NCBI RefSeq assembly: GCF_044597725.1
Contig: NZ_CP139003.1
Location: 2,356,001-2,420,000 of the forward strand
Direction: 5' to 3'
Source of the DNA: Bermanella sp044597725
GTDB taxonomy: Bacteria; Pseudomonadota; Gammaproteobacteria; Pseudomonadales; Oceanobacteraceae
Length of the DNA: 64,000 nt
In this document: positions 8,975 through 17,688 of the stretch, one piece after another
Numbering within the stretch: the first letter of the stretch is position 1
Layout of the letters: every line of letters begins with the position of its first letter
The notes under the pieces: model-generated
Seen by the model: only the letters and a program-made list of their open reading frames with translations
What the model was told of the DNA's origin: nothing
Database searches by the model: none
Translations under genes and position numbers: made by a program

Positions 8975-9601
8975 TTATCCCAGAGCCAACCACACGCCAA
9001 CACCCATCATTAGCGTTCCCGAGATACGATTAATAGTTTGAACATTACTGGTTTTAGTAAGGATTTTAGCCAGCGCTTTACCGCCATTGGCATATAACAA
9101 AAGTGAAATAAATTCGATAGAGAGTAAAAGCAGTGTTAATACAGTTAACTGCGGCGCCATCGCTTTATCAACATCAATAAATGGCGGTAAAAACACCACA
9201 AAAAAGGCCCAGCCTTTAGGGTTGGCCACTGCGGTGATGAACCCTTGGGAAATAAGCGCTAAAGGCTTGGTATTATGGCCATGCTGGTCAGGTGATTCTG
9301 GCATGGCAAGATTCCCTTTACTCTGCCACATCTGAATACCTAGCCACCCGAGATACGCGCCGCCAATCCACTTAAACCATACAAACACTTCTGGCGCTTG
9401 CAACATAATGGCGGCAACACCCAAAACAGAAAGCGTTGCAACTAAACCCACGCCGGTTAATTCACCCAGCATCATCCATAAAGCTTTGCGAACACCAATG
9501 GTCATGCCCATGGACATGGCTAATGTCATACACATGCCAGGGGTTAGAGATACCACAACGAATGTTGGTACAAATGCAGCCAATAAACCTGTATTTAGCA
9601 T
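8975..9601 (-). CDS. LysE/RhtB-family amino-acid exporter
   Basis: A 208-residue inner-membrane exporter with about six hydrophobic helices. The N-terminal signature VVSLTPGMCMTLAMSMGMTIGV matches the LysE/RhtB pattern with its conserved Pro-Gly, and FKWIGGAYLGWLGIQMW is the typical third-helix motif. Members export lysine, homoserine, threonine or related compounds; the substrate here cannot be told. It follows dcd by 18 bases on the same strand and is probably cotranscribed with it. Confidence 0.85.
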   Translation of the reverse strand: MLNTGLLAAFVPTFVVVSLTPGMCMTLAMSMGMTIGVRKALWMMLGELTGVGLVATLSVLGVAAIMLQAPEVFVWFKWIGGAYLGWLGIQMWQSKGNLAMPESPDQHGHNTKPLALISQGFITAVANPKGWAFFVVFLPPFIDVDKAMAPQLTVLTLLLLSIEFISLLLYANGGKALAKILTKTSNVQTINRISGTLMMGVGVWLALG

Positions 9602-9619
9602 CGTTTCATTAACACTCGA

Positions 9620-10201
9620 TTAATCTTGCCCCATACGCGATGAGATAGCACCCTGCTGATTTTTATATTTAGCATTTACCCGCGCGTGATACGGGCGCTT
9701 AGCAGGGCTGGTTAGAGTTTCAAAGCTTAACGCGCAAATAGTCATATTTGGACGCAATGCTAACGGCATTTTACCGAGGTTATAAAACTCTAATACAACC
9801 TGCCCTTTCCAGCCCGGGTCAATTCGCCCTGCTGTGACATGCACCATTAGGCCCAAGCGAGCAAGGCTTGAACGGCCATCAAGCCAGCCCACTAAATTAT
9901 CGGGAATCTCAACCGACTCTAGGGTCGAACCTAATACCAATTCACCTGGGTGAATAAACAAGGGTTCATCTTGTTCGAGCACAATTTCTTTACTCATGAC
10001 ACGGTCAATATTCTTATTGAGCTCTTCCCGATCACCCGATAAATCAAGATAGGATGCGGTATTGTTGCTGAATACACGAAAACTATTAGATAAACGCAAA
10101 TCGACGCTAATGCCCGAAATAGCGTCCACGCCTGGGTTTGGATTGAGCTTGATTCGACCTTCTTCAAGGGCCAATTCTATATCGCCATCACTTAAACGCA
10201 T
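9620..10201 (-). CDS. dcd: dCTP deaminase
   Basis: Deaminates dCTP to dUTP for dTMP synthesis. It has 193 residues, the usual length. It begins MRLSDGDIE as in E. coli. The active-site block GRSSLARLGLMVHVTAGRID (about 110-129) and the following WKGQVVLEF, with the catalytic Glu, are intact. The C-terminal segment ending in SSRMGQD is standard. It is divergent from tmcA with about 70 bases between the start codons. Position next to mrp/metG is conserved in Pseudomonas-like genomes. Confidence 0.97.
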   Translation of the reverse strand: MRLSDGDIELALEEGRIKLNPNPGVDAISGISVDLRLSNSFRVFSNNTASYLDLSGDREELNKNIDRVMSKEIVLEQDEPLFIHPGELVLGSTLESVEIPDNLVGWLDGRSSLARLGLMVHVTAGRIDPGWKGQVVLEFYNLGKMPLALRPNMTICALSFETLTSPAKRPYHARVNAKYKNQQGAISSRMGQD

Positions 10202-10270
10202 GCAAAGCCTACAAACTTGGTTACAATTGGCGCTGATTCTACCAGATATCTAAAGGTTTGATACGTTGTA

Positions 10271-12286
10271 ATGGCCCTCAACTCCACGGAAAGCACATCA
10301 ACTAGCTCTGGTCACCGTTCAATCGTTTTCCTTTGCGGAGATAAAAACTGGGCATATGAGTATCTAAGCGCAACCTATGGCGATTTTAAGCAAATAGCGG
10401 TTGTCAGCCACGACAAGCCCGGAATGCTCCCCACCCCTCTGCAAGACGGCCTTTATGCCCGTATCGAGAAACCCAACACCATGCTTGGTTTTACCTGCAG
10501 GCATGCAATTGCTGATTGTCACCATGGGTTTTACCCTGATGCCATTTCGGCTATTTCTGGCACCATACAAGCAGGAGGAAAGCTGATTGTACTCTGCCCT
10601 GCTCTGGACGCTTGGCCCCATCAGAAAGATGAATTTGCCGCAAAACGCACCTCTTATGGTTTTGATGGCACACCATCGAGCCCACACACGATTAAGCGCT
10701 TTATGGATGCGGCCACCGACGCTGTTTTTATTGAACAATGGCGCAATCCACACCCAAAACCGGCCTTACTTGACGATACTCACAATACGACCAATGAAAA
10801 TCTGCCCCCTTGGACGCCCGAACTTGATCACACCATAAGCATTGGCCGAGACCAGCATCATGTTACCGCAGAACAAAAAGCCTGTTATTTAAACCTCAGT
10901 AAGCTAATAACGGGCAACGACCCTTACTACGCTATCCTCCAAGCAGACCGAGGACGAGGCAAATCACACCTACTGGGCCTGATTACCCGAGTTTTAGAAG
11001 AAGAGCCCAATATAGATAACGGTATAAAGTATTGGGTAACAGCACCTAACAAGGGGTCGATCAAATCCCTGGTGGATGCCTCGGGCATGACACTTAATCA
11101 ATTTCCATTTATTGCCCCCGAGCACATTCAGCAAACGGTAAGCGACCACGATATTCTGATTGTTGATGAAGCCGCCAGCCTACCACTTCCGCTGCTAATG
11201 AGCTGGGCACAACGCATTAAAACCATTATTTTCGCAACAACCACTCATGGTTACGAAGGCACAGGCAAAGGGTTCCAAATTCGTTTCCAGCAGTTTTTGC
11301 GCTCACAAACCCACAGCAACCACATTCACTCGCTGTATCTTAAGCAACCTATTCGTTATGCTCGAAACGACCCGTTAGAAAGCATCATCTTTAATGCGTT
11401 TTGCCTACATAACGAACCTAAAGGTTTAGCCATAGAAAAAATAGACCCTGATCAACTTCGCTTTAAACACCTAACACAAACAGAAATGGCGGAGCAGCCC
11501 GCCCTATTGGAAGAAGTATTTTCACTTTTGGTGCAAGCCCATTACCAAACACGACCCAGTGATTTACGCGACATTTTAGATGCACCTCAGTTTTCAACCT
11601 TTGCCCTATTCTCTGACAGCACTATTGTCGCTGTCTGCTTAATGGCTGCGGAGGGTGGATTAACAGACAAAGATACTAAGCTAATTCAAGCGATTCATCA
11701 TGGTGAACGACGACCCAAAGGACATTTAGTCCCACAAGTACTCACCCTTCACATGAATCAAAAGCAGGCACTTAAGCAAAACGGCGCTCGCATTGTGCGA
11801 ATTGCAACATTGCCCCACCTACGCCACCAAAATCTTGGGTCTGCTCTGCTTACCCAGGTAGAAACCCATTGCAGACAAAGACAAATGGACTATCTTGCAT
11901 CCAGTTATGCTAACACCCAGGACGTGACACATTTCTGGATTAAAAACGGATTTAAACTGGTTCGACTGGGCAATAAATTTGATCAAGCGAGCGGCACCCG
12001 TTCGGGTATGGTTATAAAAGGATTAAGCCAAGACGGAAAGGCACTACAACACGACGCTGAGGCGTTTCGTCAAGCACAAAACCACAATCATAAACGCCAC
12101 CAAGACTTAACTAGGGATGAGAAAGAATTAATAGAAACCTTTGTTGCGTATACAGGGAGTTTTGAAGCGATAAAAGACATTTTATCGCGCTGTGAAGATT
12201 GGCAGGCCGAATACGGAACACGCCCATTTCCTAAAAAAGCCAGCGCCGAATTCAGAGAATTAGTTAGGCGTTGGATGGCGTATTGA
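10271..12286 (+). CDS. tmcA: tRNA(Met) cytidine acetyltransferase
   Basis: Installs N4-acetylcytidine at the wobble position of elongator tRNA-Met using acetyl-CoA and ATP/GTP. Its 671 residues match the family length. Domains in order: N-terminal DUF1726-like domain, RNA-helicase-type ATPase with Walker A DRGRGKS (about 225) and Walker B ILIVDEAASLPLP (about 295), GNAT acetyltransferase with the acetyl-CoA loop RIATLPHLRHQNLGSAL (about 505-521), and a C-terminal tRNA-binding tail. All motifs are intact. The hicBA pair ends 6 bases after it in the opposite orientation. Confidence 0.95.
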   Translation: MALNSTESTSTSSGHRSIVFLCGDKNWAYEYLSATYGDFKQIAVVSHDKPGMLPTPLQDGLYARIEKPNTMLGFTCRHAIADCHHGFYPDAISAISGTIQAGGKLIVLCPALDAWPHQKDEFAAKRTSYGFDGTPSSPHTIKRFMDAATDAVFIEQWRNPHPKPALLDDTHNTTNENLPPWTPELDHTISIGRDQHHVTAEQKACYLNLSKLITGNDPYYAILQADRGRGKSHLLGLITRVLEEEPNIDNGIKYWVTAPNKGSIKSLVDASGMTLNQFPFIAPEHIQQTVSDHDILIVDEAASLPLPLLMSWAQRIKTIIFATTTHGYEGTGKGFQIRFQQFLRSQTHSNHIHSLYLKQPIRYARNDPLESIIFNAFCLHNEPKGLAIEKIDPDQLRFKHLTQTEMAEQPALLEEVFSLLVQAHYQTRPSDLRDILDAPQFSTFALFSDSTIVAVCLMAAEGGLTDKDTKLIQAIHHGERRPKGHLVPQVLTLHMNQKQALKQNGARIVRIATLPHLRHQNLGSALLTQVETHCRQRQMDYLASSYANTQDVTHFWIKNGFKLVRLGNKFDQASGTRSGMVIKGLSQDGKALQHDAEAFRQAQNHNHKRHQDLTRDEKELIETFVAYTGSFEAIKDILSRCEDWQAEYGTRPFPKKASAEFRELVRRWMAY

Positions 12287-12291
12287 AGCTA

Positions 12292-12723
12292 TTAAGCACG
12301 ATGCTCCAGTTCATGCCGAGCAGCTTGCTCTAAAAAAGCACTCCGATCTTTATATGGACCAGTTTCCACTGCGGTATCAATGCGAGCTAACAGCGCATCA
12401 TTGAAACTAGCATTAAACCTAACTCTTTTTCCCTGCACTTCGGCTAAGTTTACTTCGACTGCTATCCAAATTTTGTAGTCTTTGTATTCTTTTATTTTTC
12501 GATAGTCTTTAAAACCTTGATCCAACAGCAAAATGTCATGCTTATCTTCAATTGCCATCTCAACCATGGACAAAATCGCATCTTTTGAATTTGGTAAAAT
12601 CTCTTCATAGGTATCAGCAGCAGATACACAGGTATAATCTAGCGCCTCAAATGCAGGCACAATAATTCCGTATGCTTCCTTTCCGACTTGTTTAGGCTCT
12701 TCAACCCCCACCATGAACAACAT
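12292..12723 (-). CDS. hicB: HicB-type antitoxin
   Basis: A 143-residue antitoxin of the HicAB system. The N-terminal part has the partially degraded RNase H-like fold of HicB (GIIVPAFEALDYTCVSAAD, then a regular helix). The C-terminus is a ribbon-helix-helix DNA-binding domain (VRFNASFNDALLARIDTAV, about 101-119, and an RSAFLEQAARHEL helix). It lies downstream of hicA with a 27-base gap, the order in which toxin precedes antitoxin. It should neutralise HicA and repress the operon. Confidence 0.85.
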   Translation of the reverse strand: MLFMVGVEEPKQVGKEAYGIIVPAFEALDYTCVSAADTYEEILPNSKDAILSMVEMAIEDKHDILLLDQGFKDYRKIKEYKDYKIWIAVEVNLAEVQGKRVRFNASFNDALLARIDTAVETGPYKDRSAFLEQAARHELEHRA

Positions 12724-12750
12724 GACAGCCTCCTTTGGGTTAGCAACAGG

Positions 12751-12933
12751 TTATATACCTGCTGCTTTTCTAATACTCTTTAACGTTCCTATAGCTAACG
12801 GCCTTTTAGGATGTGGCACCGTAAACTTCTTACCTGTAATCGGAGAATACCAAATTTGATGGTCACCTTTTCCATGGCGAACGAACTCACATCCAGCCTT
12901 TTTGAGCTCTTTTATCAACTCCCTTGAATCCAT
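12751..12933 (-). CDS. hicA: HicA-type mRNA interferase toxin
   Basis: A 60-residue toxin with a double-stranded-RNA-binding-like fold that cleaves mRNA independently of the ribosome. Family signs are the opening DSRELIKELKKAGCEFVRH, the catalytic His in HGKGDHQIW (about 21-29), a PHPKRPLAIGT strand and a final SIRKAAGI helix. It is the first gene of the pair. Upstream bases 12934-12984 hold a direct repeat of GGATACACAC-like sequence that may include the operator. All key residues are present, so it is probably active when free. Confidence 0.9.
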   Translation of the reverse strand: MDSRELIKELKKAGCEFVRHGKGDHQIWYSPITGKKFTVPHPKRPLAIGTLKSIRKAAGI

Positions 12934-12984
12934 TCATCCCCAGCAAAACCCTTTCATTCAATTATACACACGGATACACACAAA

Positions 12985-14073
12985 TCAATCGTCCGAAATA
13001 TTAATCTCTGGTACCGATTCCTGACTTAATTGGCTAAGTTTTGCTGCCACCGAGCGAGCTGCATGGCGATATAACATAGCCACTTCGCTGTCTGGGTCAT
13101 CCGCCACGACAGGGGCACCATTATCCGATTGCTCACGAATGTATTTTGATAACGGCAACGAGCCCAAAAGCTCAGTATTGAATTCGGTAGCGATTCGATC
13201 CGCGCCACCATCGCCAAAGATGTGTTCTGCATGGCCGCAACTAGAGCAAATATGAATGGACATGTTCTCAATCACTCCAAGTACCGGAATATTCACCTTA
13301 CGGAACATTTCAATGCCTTTTTTAGCATCCAATAAAGCAATATCCTGTGGCGTGGTGACAATAACAGACGCAGACACAGGCACTTTTTGGCTGAGCGTAA
13401 GTTGTATATCGCCTGTGCCCGGTGGCATATCGATAATTAAATAATCAAGATTATCCCACTTGGTTTGGGTAATTAGTTGTTGCAATGCACCACTTACCAT
13501 AGGACCACGCCATACCATGGGGGTTTTATCAGTAACTAGGTAAGCCATGGACATGGACTGAATCCCTTTGGCAATAACGGGCTTAAAGTATTTATCGTCA
13601 ATGGTTTCAGGGCGAGTGCCTTCAGGCATACCCAGCATCATACCCACAGATGGCCCGTATATATCCGCATCGAGAATACCTACATTAGCGCCGTCGGCGG
13701 CAAGTGCTAAGGCAAGGTTGACCGACGTTGTACTCTTACCCACACCGCCTTTGCCCGAGGCAACAGCAATAATATTTTTTACCTCGCTGATGCTATCGAG
13801 GTTATCATGGGCCTTATGCCCTTCAACTTCCCAATCCAGGGTTACTTTGGCTTGTTCGATGCCATCTACGTTTTCAAGCGCAACCTGAAGCATTTGTGAG
13901 ATACCATTTTTCAAGTATTCACTGGGATACGGTAAAAAAATGTCCAGATTGGCAACGCCATTCTCGTGAGTTAATGAGCGAACCGCCCCTGCCTCAATCA
14001 AATCCATATTAAGGTAAGGGTCATGATACCCTTTTACGGCACTTTCTAACTGTTGCTGAATTTCGTTACTCAT
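12985..14073 (-). CDS. mrp: Mrp/ApbC-type P-loop ATPase, iron-sulfur cluster carrier
   Basis: Binds and transfers Fe-S clusters to apoproteins in the cytosol. An N-terminal MIP18/FeS_assembly_P domain (about 1-85) precedes the P-loop ATPase with the deviant Walker A GKGGVGKSTTS (about 102-112). The conserved cluster-binding CSSCGH lies at about 277. I chose ATG at 14073 (MSNEIQQQ): the open frame extends 22 codons further to 14139, but that stretch has no family similarity. It is divergent from metG, a pairing conserved from E. coli to Pseudomonas. Confidence 0.95.
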   Translation of the reverse strand: MSNEIQQQLESAVKGYHDPYLNMDLIEAGAVRSLTHENGVANLDIFLPYPSEYLKNGISQMLQVALENVDGIEQAKVTLDWEVEGHKAHDNLDSISEVKNIIAVASGKGGVGKSTTSVNLALALAADGANVGILDADIYGPSVGMMLGMPEGTRPETIDDKYFKPVIAKGIQSMSMAYLVTDKTPMVWRGPMVSGALQQLITQTKWDNLDYLIIDMPPGTGDIQLTLSQKVPVSASVIVTTPQDIALLDAKKGIEMFRKVNIPVLGVIENMSIHICSSCGHAEHIFGDGGADRIATEFNTELLGSLPLSKYIREQSDNGAPVVADDPDSEVAMLYRHAARSVAAKLSQLSQESVPEINISDD

Positions 14074-14241
14074 ATATACCCACTGCAATAAAGACCTAGT
14101 AAACAGGTAGGATTTTACAACGATTCCACATGAGCACAAGTAGCGCCCGCATTTTCTCGCTTATCTATCTATTCAACATAAATCCTGATACATTATTCGA
14201 CTTCATTTTTTCATCTGTTAACCGAATTCTGAGAAACATTC

Positions 14242-16275
14242 ATGCGTCGCATCCTTGTTACCAGTGCTTTACCTTATGCTAATGGCCCCATTCATTTGGG
14301 CCATATGCTTGAATATATTCAAACCGATATTTGGGTCCGTTTTCAGCAGTCTCGTGGCAACGAATGTCATTACGTCTGCGCAGACGATGCCCATGGCACC
14401 GCTATTATGCTTAGAGCAGAAAGTATGGGCGTTACGCCTGAGCAACAAATCGCCGTTGTGCAAGAGAGTCATGAAAAAGATTTTGCCGATTTTTTAATCA
14501 AGTTTGATAACTTCGGCTCGACCCACAGCGAAGAGAACCGTGAAATATCGACTTATATATACAATCAGCTGAAAGCCAATGGGCATATCGCTACCCGCGG
14601 CATTAAGCAACTGTTCGACCCGCAAAAAGAAATGTTCTTGGCTGACCGCTACGTTAAAGGGGAATGCCCTAAATGTGGCGCCGCCGATCAATACGGCGAT
14701 AACTGCGAAAGCTGTGGTGCCACCTATAACGCAGCCGAGCTGAAAAACCCTAAGTCGGTGATGTCAGGCGCTACGCCCATTGAAAAAGAATCGGAGCACT
14801 ACTTTTTTAAACTGCCCGAATTCCAATCTTTTTTACAAGAATGGACACGCTCCGGCACGCTGCAAGACGAAGTAGCAAACAAACTTGCGGAATGGCTTGA
14901 TAGTGGCCTACAAGAATGGGATATCAGTCGAGATGCTCCATACTTTGGTTTTGAAATCCCTGATGCACCGGGCAAATACTTTTATGTTTGGCTAGATGCC
15001 CCTATTGGCTACATGGCGAGCTTCAAGCAGCTATGCGATAAATCTGACAACCTAGAGTTTGATGATTTTTGGAAAGCGGGTAACGAAGATAAAACCGAGG
15101 TTTACCATTTTATTGGTAAAGACATTATCAACTTCCACGCCTTGTTTTGGCCATCAATGCTGCACAGTGCAGGCTTCCGTACACCGAATGCCGTTTGGGC
15201 CCATGGCTATGTAACGGTTAATGGCAGCAAGATGTCAAAATCGCGCGGCACATTTATTAAAGCGCGTACCTATCTCGACCAACTCGAGCCTGAATACTTG
15301 CGTTATTACTATGCCGCCAAACTTAATAACCGCGTAGACGATTTTGACTTAAATCTTGATGACTTTGCGCAACGGGTCAACTCCGACCTAATAGGCAAAG
15401 TAATCAATATTGCTTCACGCTGCGCCGGCTTTGTTAAAAAAGCAGGCGGTGAATTATGTGAATTGGCTGACACTCAGCTAGTCGACCATTTCATTGCCAA
15501 AGGTGACGTGATTGCCAAAAATTACGAGGAACGTGAGTTTGGTAAAGCCATTCGTGAAATTGTTGCCCTAGCCGATACTGCTAACGAATATATTCATGAG
15601 AAAGAACCTTGGACACTGGCCAAACAAGAAGGCAAAGAACAAGAAGTTCTGGAAATTTGTTCGCTGGGTATTAACCTATTCCGTCAAATTATGACTTACC
15701 TAACACCTGTATTGCCAAATATGGCGAGCAAGGTTTGCGCATTCTTAAACGTTGATGACTTAAACTGGGATTCACGCCTAAATCTGTTGCAAAACCATAG
15801 TATCAACAAATTTAAGCCTCTTATGGCCCGTATCGAGAAAGATAAAATCGATAACATCATTGCAGCTGAAAAAGCAGATTCGGAAGCAGCGCAGGCAAAC
15901 GTAGAGCCAAATGCGTCTGAAAACAGCCTGTCTGAACCACTAGCCGATGAAATTGACTTTGATACCTTCGCGCAAACCGATTTACGTATCGCCAAAATCG
16001 TTAAAGCCGACTATGTCGAAGGTGCTGGTAAATTACTGCAATTAACCCTCGATATTGGCGAAGGCAAAACCCGCAATGTGTTTTCTGGTATTAAGTCAGC
16101 GTACCAACCAGAAGATTTAACCGGAAAGCTAACGGTCATGGTTGCCAACCTTAAACCACGCAAAATGAAGTTTGGTATATCAGAAGGCATGGTGTTAGCG
16201 GCAGGACCAGGTGGTAAAGAAATTTACTTGCTTGAGCCACACGATGGCGCTCAAATTGGCCAACGCGTGATGTAA
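14242..16275 (+). CDS. metG: Methionyl-tRNA synthetase
   Basis: Charges tRNA-Met and initiator tRNA. It has 677 residues. The class I HIGH motif is HLGH at 18-21 and KMSKS lies near 330. A CP-domain zinc knuckle with CPKC and CESC pairs lies at about 145-165. The C-terminal 110 residues (from about 570, TDLRIAKIVKADYVEGAGK) form the EMAP/Trbp111-like dimerisation and tRNA-binding domain, so it is the long E. coli type. An acidic, Ala/Ser-rich linker near 545-565 joins the two. The ATG follows a GAGAAA element. Confidence 0.98.
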   Translation: MRRILVTSALPYANGPIHLGHMLEYIQTDIWVRFQQSRGNECHYVCADDAHGTAIMLRAESMGVTPEQQIAVVQESHEKDFADFLIKFDNFGSTHSEENREISTYIYNQLKANGHIATRGIKQLFDPQKEMFLADRYVKGECPKCGAADQYGDNCESCGATYNAAELKNPKSVMSGATPIEKESEHYFFKLPEFQSFLQEWTRSGTLQDEVANKLAEWLDSGLQEWDISRDAPYFGFEIPDAPGKYFYVWLDAPIGYMASFKQLCDKSDNLEFDDFWKAGNEDKTEVYHFIGKDIINFHALFWPSMLHSAGFRTPNAVWAHGYVTVNGSKMSKSRGTFIKARTYLDQLEPEYLRYYYAAKLNNRVDDFDLNLDDFAQRVNSDLIGKVINIASRCAGFVKKAGGELCELADTQLVDHFIAKGDVIAKNYEEREFGKAIREIVALADTANEYIHEKEPWTLAKQEGKEQEVLEICSLGINLFRQIMTYLTPVLPNMASKVCAFLNVDDLNWDSRLNLLQNHSINKFKPLMARIEKDKIDNIIAAEKADSEAAQANVEPNASENSLSEPLADEIDFDTFAQTDLRIAKIVKADYVEGAGKLLQLTLDIGEGKTRNVFSGIKSAYQPEDLTGKLTVMVANLKPRKMKFGISEGMVLAAGPGGKEIYLLEPHDGAQIGQRVM

Positions 16276-16284
16276 GCCTAATCT

Positions 16285-16320
16285 ATCCGCCGAATTTCAT
16301 GAAAATGACGTTCGGCGGAT
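16285..16320. repeat. Strong intergenic hairpin downstream of metG
   Basis: A perfect 10-base inverted repeat ATCCGCCGAA / TTCGGCGGAT encloses 16 bases, beginning 10 bases after the metG stop. No T-run follows on either strand (GCATTGCC follows on plus), so it is not a classical intrinsic terminator. It may stabilise the metG transcript 3' end or act as a weak terminator. Confidence 0.55.
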
Positions 16321-16526
16321 GCATTGCCTAGGCGCGATCAAAAGTGACAAAATCAATATCACCATCCCCTCTTATCTATTTAGTCGATAAAGAATATTCT
16401 ATAAATCATTGACCTAGCTCGCCGTTGCGACTTGTATCATATACGGCCATGTCGGATAATACGGCGCCTTTTCTACTATCAAGCCCTTATTTTTCGGGGG
16501 GTTAACAGAATTTAAGTGAGTCACCC

Positions 16527-17108
16527 ATGGTTGATTACATATTAATATTGGTTTCCACCATTTTGGTAAACAACTTTGTGTTGGTGCAATTTCTAGGTCT
16601 ATGCCCATTCATGGGGGTATCGAATAAACTGGAAACCGCCATTGGCATGTCTGCCGCCACGACGTTTGTATTAACCCTTGCCTCGTTAAGTGCATATCTT
16701 GTTTACGAATATCTGCTGATACCGCTTGAAATAGAATATTTAAAAACCATTTCATTTATTATGGTCATTGCTGTTGTTGTAGGTTTTACCGAAATGGCCA
16801 TTCGTAAAGCCAGCCCGCTACTTTACCGCGTGTTGGGTATTTTCTTACCGCTTATCACAACCAACTGCGCTGTGTTGGGTGTGGCGCTACTCAACATTAA
16901 ACGTCAAAACGATTTCATAGAGTCAATCCTTTATGGTTTTGGTGCCGCAATTGGGTTTTCTCTTGTATTGGTCTTATTTAGCGCCATTCGCGAACGCATT
17001 GCCGTAGCCGATGTTCCTCAGGTTTTTCAAGGCAGTGCCATCGCCATGATTACCGCAGGTATTATGTCATTGGCATTTTTAGGATTCACCGGATTGGTAT
17101 CGATTTAA
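16527..17108 (+). CDS. rnfA: Rnf/Rsx electron-transport complex subunit A
   Basis: A 193-residue integral membrane subunit of the Rnf complex, which couples NADH:ferredoxin electron transfer to ion movement, or in E. coli (Rsx) keeps SoxR reduced. Six helices; the signature NNFVLVQFLGLCPFMGVSNK (about 13-32) supplies one of the membrane Cys residues that in RnfA/RnfE bind a shared 2Fe-2S cluster, and TTNCAVLGVALLN supplies another. First gene of a tight operon. The 250 bases upstream hold the metG hairpin and no clear gene. Confidence 0.96.
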   Translation: MVDYILILVSTILVNNFVLVQFLGLCPFMGVSNKLETAIGMSAATTFVLTLASLSAYLVYEYLLIPLEIEYLKTISFIMVIAVVVGFTEMAIRKASPLLYRVLGIFLPLITTNCAVLGVALLNIKRQNDFIESILYGFGAAIGFSLVLVLFSAIRERIAVADVPQVFQGSAIAMITAGIMSLAFLGFTGLVSI

Positions 17109-17109
17109 T

Positions 17110-17688
17110 ATGACTGTTGTACTCGTCGCCATAAGCGCTCTTGTAATACTTTCACTAATCTTTGGGGCCATCTTAGGTTTTGCCAATGTTCGCTTTAAAG
17201 TGGAAGGTAATCCGGTAGTCGAACAAATAGACGCTTTACTGCCACAAACCCAATGCGGCCAATGCAGTTATCCCGGTTGTCGTCCATACGCTGAAGCCAT
17301 CGCCGAAGGTGACGAAAAGATAAACAAATGCCCTCCTGGTGGTGAGAGCACCATTCAAGCCATCGCTGATTTACTGGGCGTGGAACCTGAACCCTTGGAT
17401 GCCGAACACGGCCAAGAAAAAGACGAAAAATTAGTCGCCGTTATTCGCGAAGATGAGTGCATAGGTTGTACAAAATGCATTCAGGCATGCCCAGTAGATG
17501 CCATCTTAGGTGCGGCCAAGCAAATGCATACAGTTATCGAAGACGAATGCACGGGCTGCGATTTATGTGTTGAACCATGCCCTGTTGATTGCATCGATAT
17601 GGTGCCTGTTAATCAAGGCATTCAAGCGTGGCGTCCACCACTTCCAAGTCAAAATATTATTGTCACAGATAAGGGGCAAGCAGCATGA
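17110..17688 (+). CDS. rnfB: Rnf/Rsx complex subunit B, iron-sulfur protein
   Basis: A 192-residue ferredoxin-like subunit anchored by one N-terminal helix. A first 4Fe-4S site is formed by CGQCSYPGC and a distal KCPPGG Cys (about 49-80). Two CxxCxxCxxxCP clusters, CIGCTKCIQACP and CTGCDLCVEPCP, lie at about 117-165. All cluster Cys residues are present. It starts one base after rnfA. Confidence 0.96.
   Translation: MTVVLVAISALVILSLIFGAILGFANVRFKVEGNPVVEQIDALLPQTQCGQCSYPGCRPYAEAIAEGDEKINKCPPGGESTIQAIADLLGVEPEPLDAEHGQEKDEKLVAVIREDECIGCTKCIQACPVDAILGAAKQMHTVIEDECTGCDLCVEPCPVDCIDMVPVNQGIQAWRPPLPSQNIIVTDKGQAA

Noticed and set aside
16414..16608. Small minus-strand frame overlapping the rnfA start
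   Set aside because: No ribosome binding site or family features; it is antisense to the conserved rnfA start.
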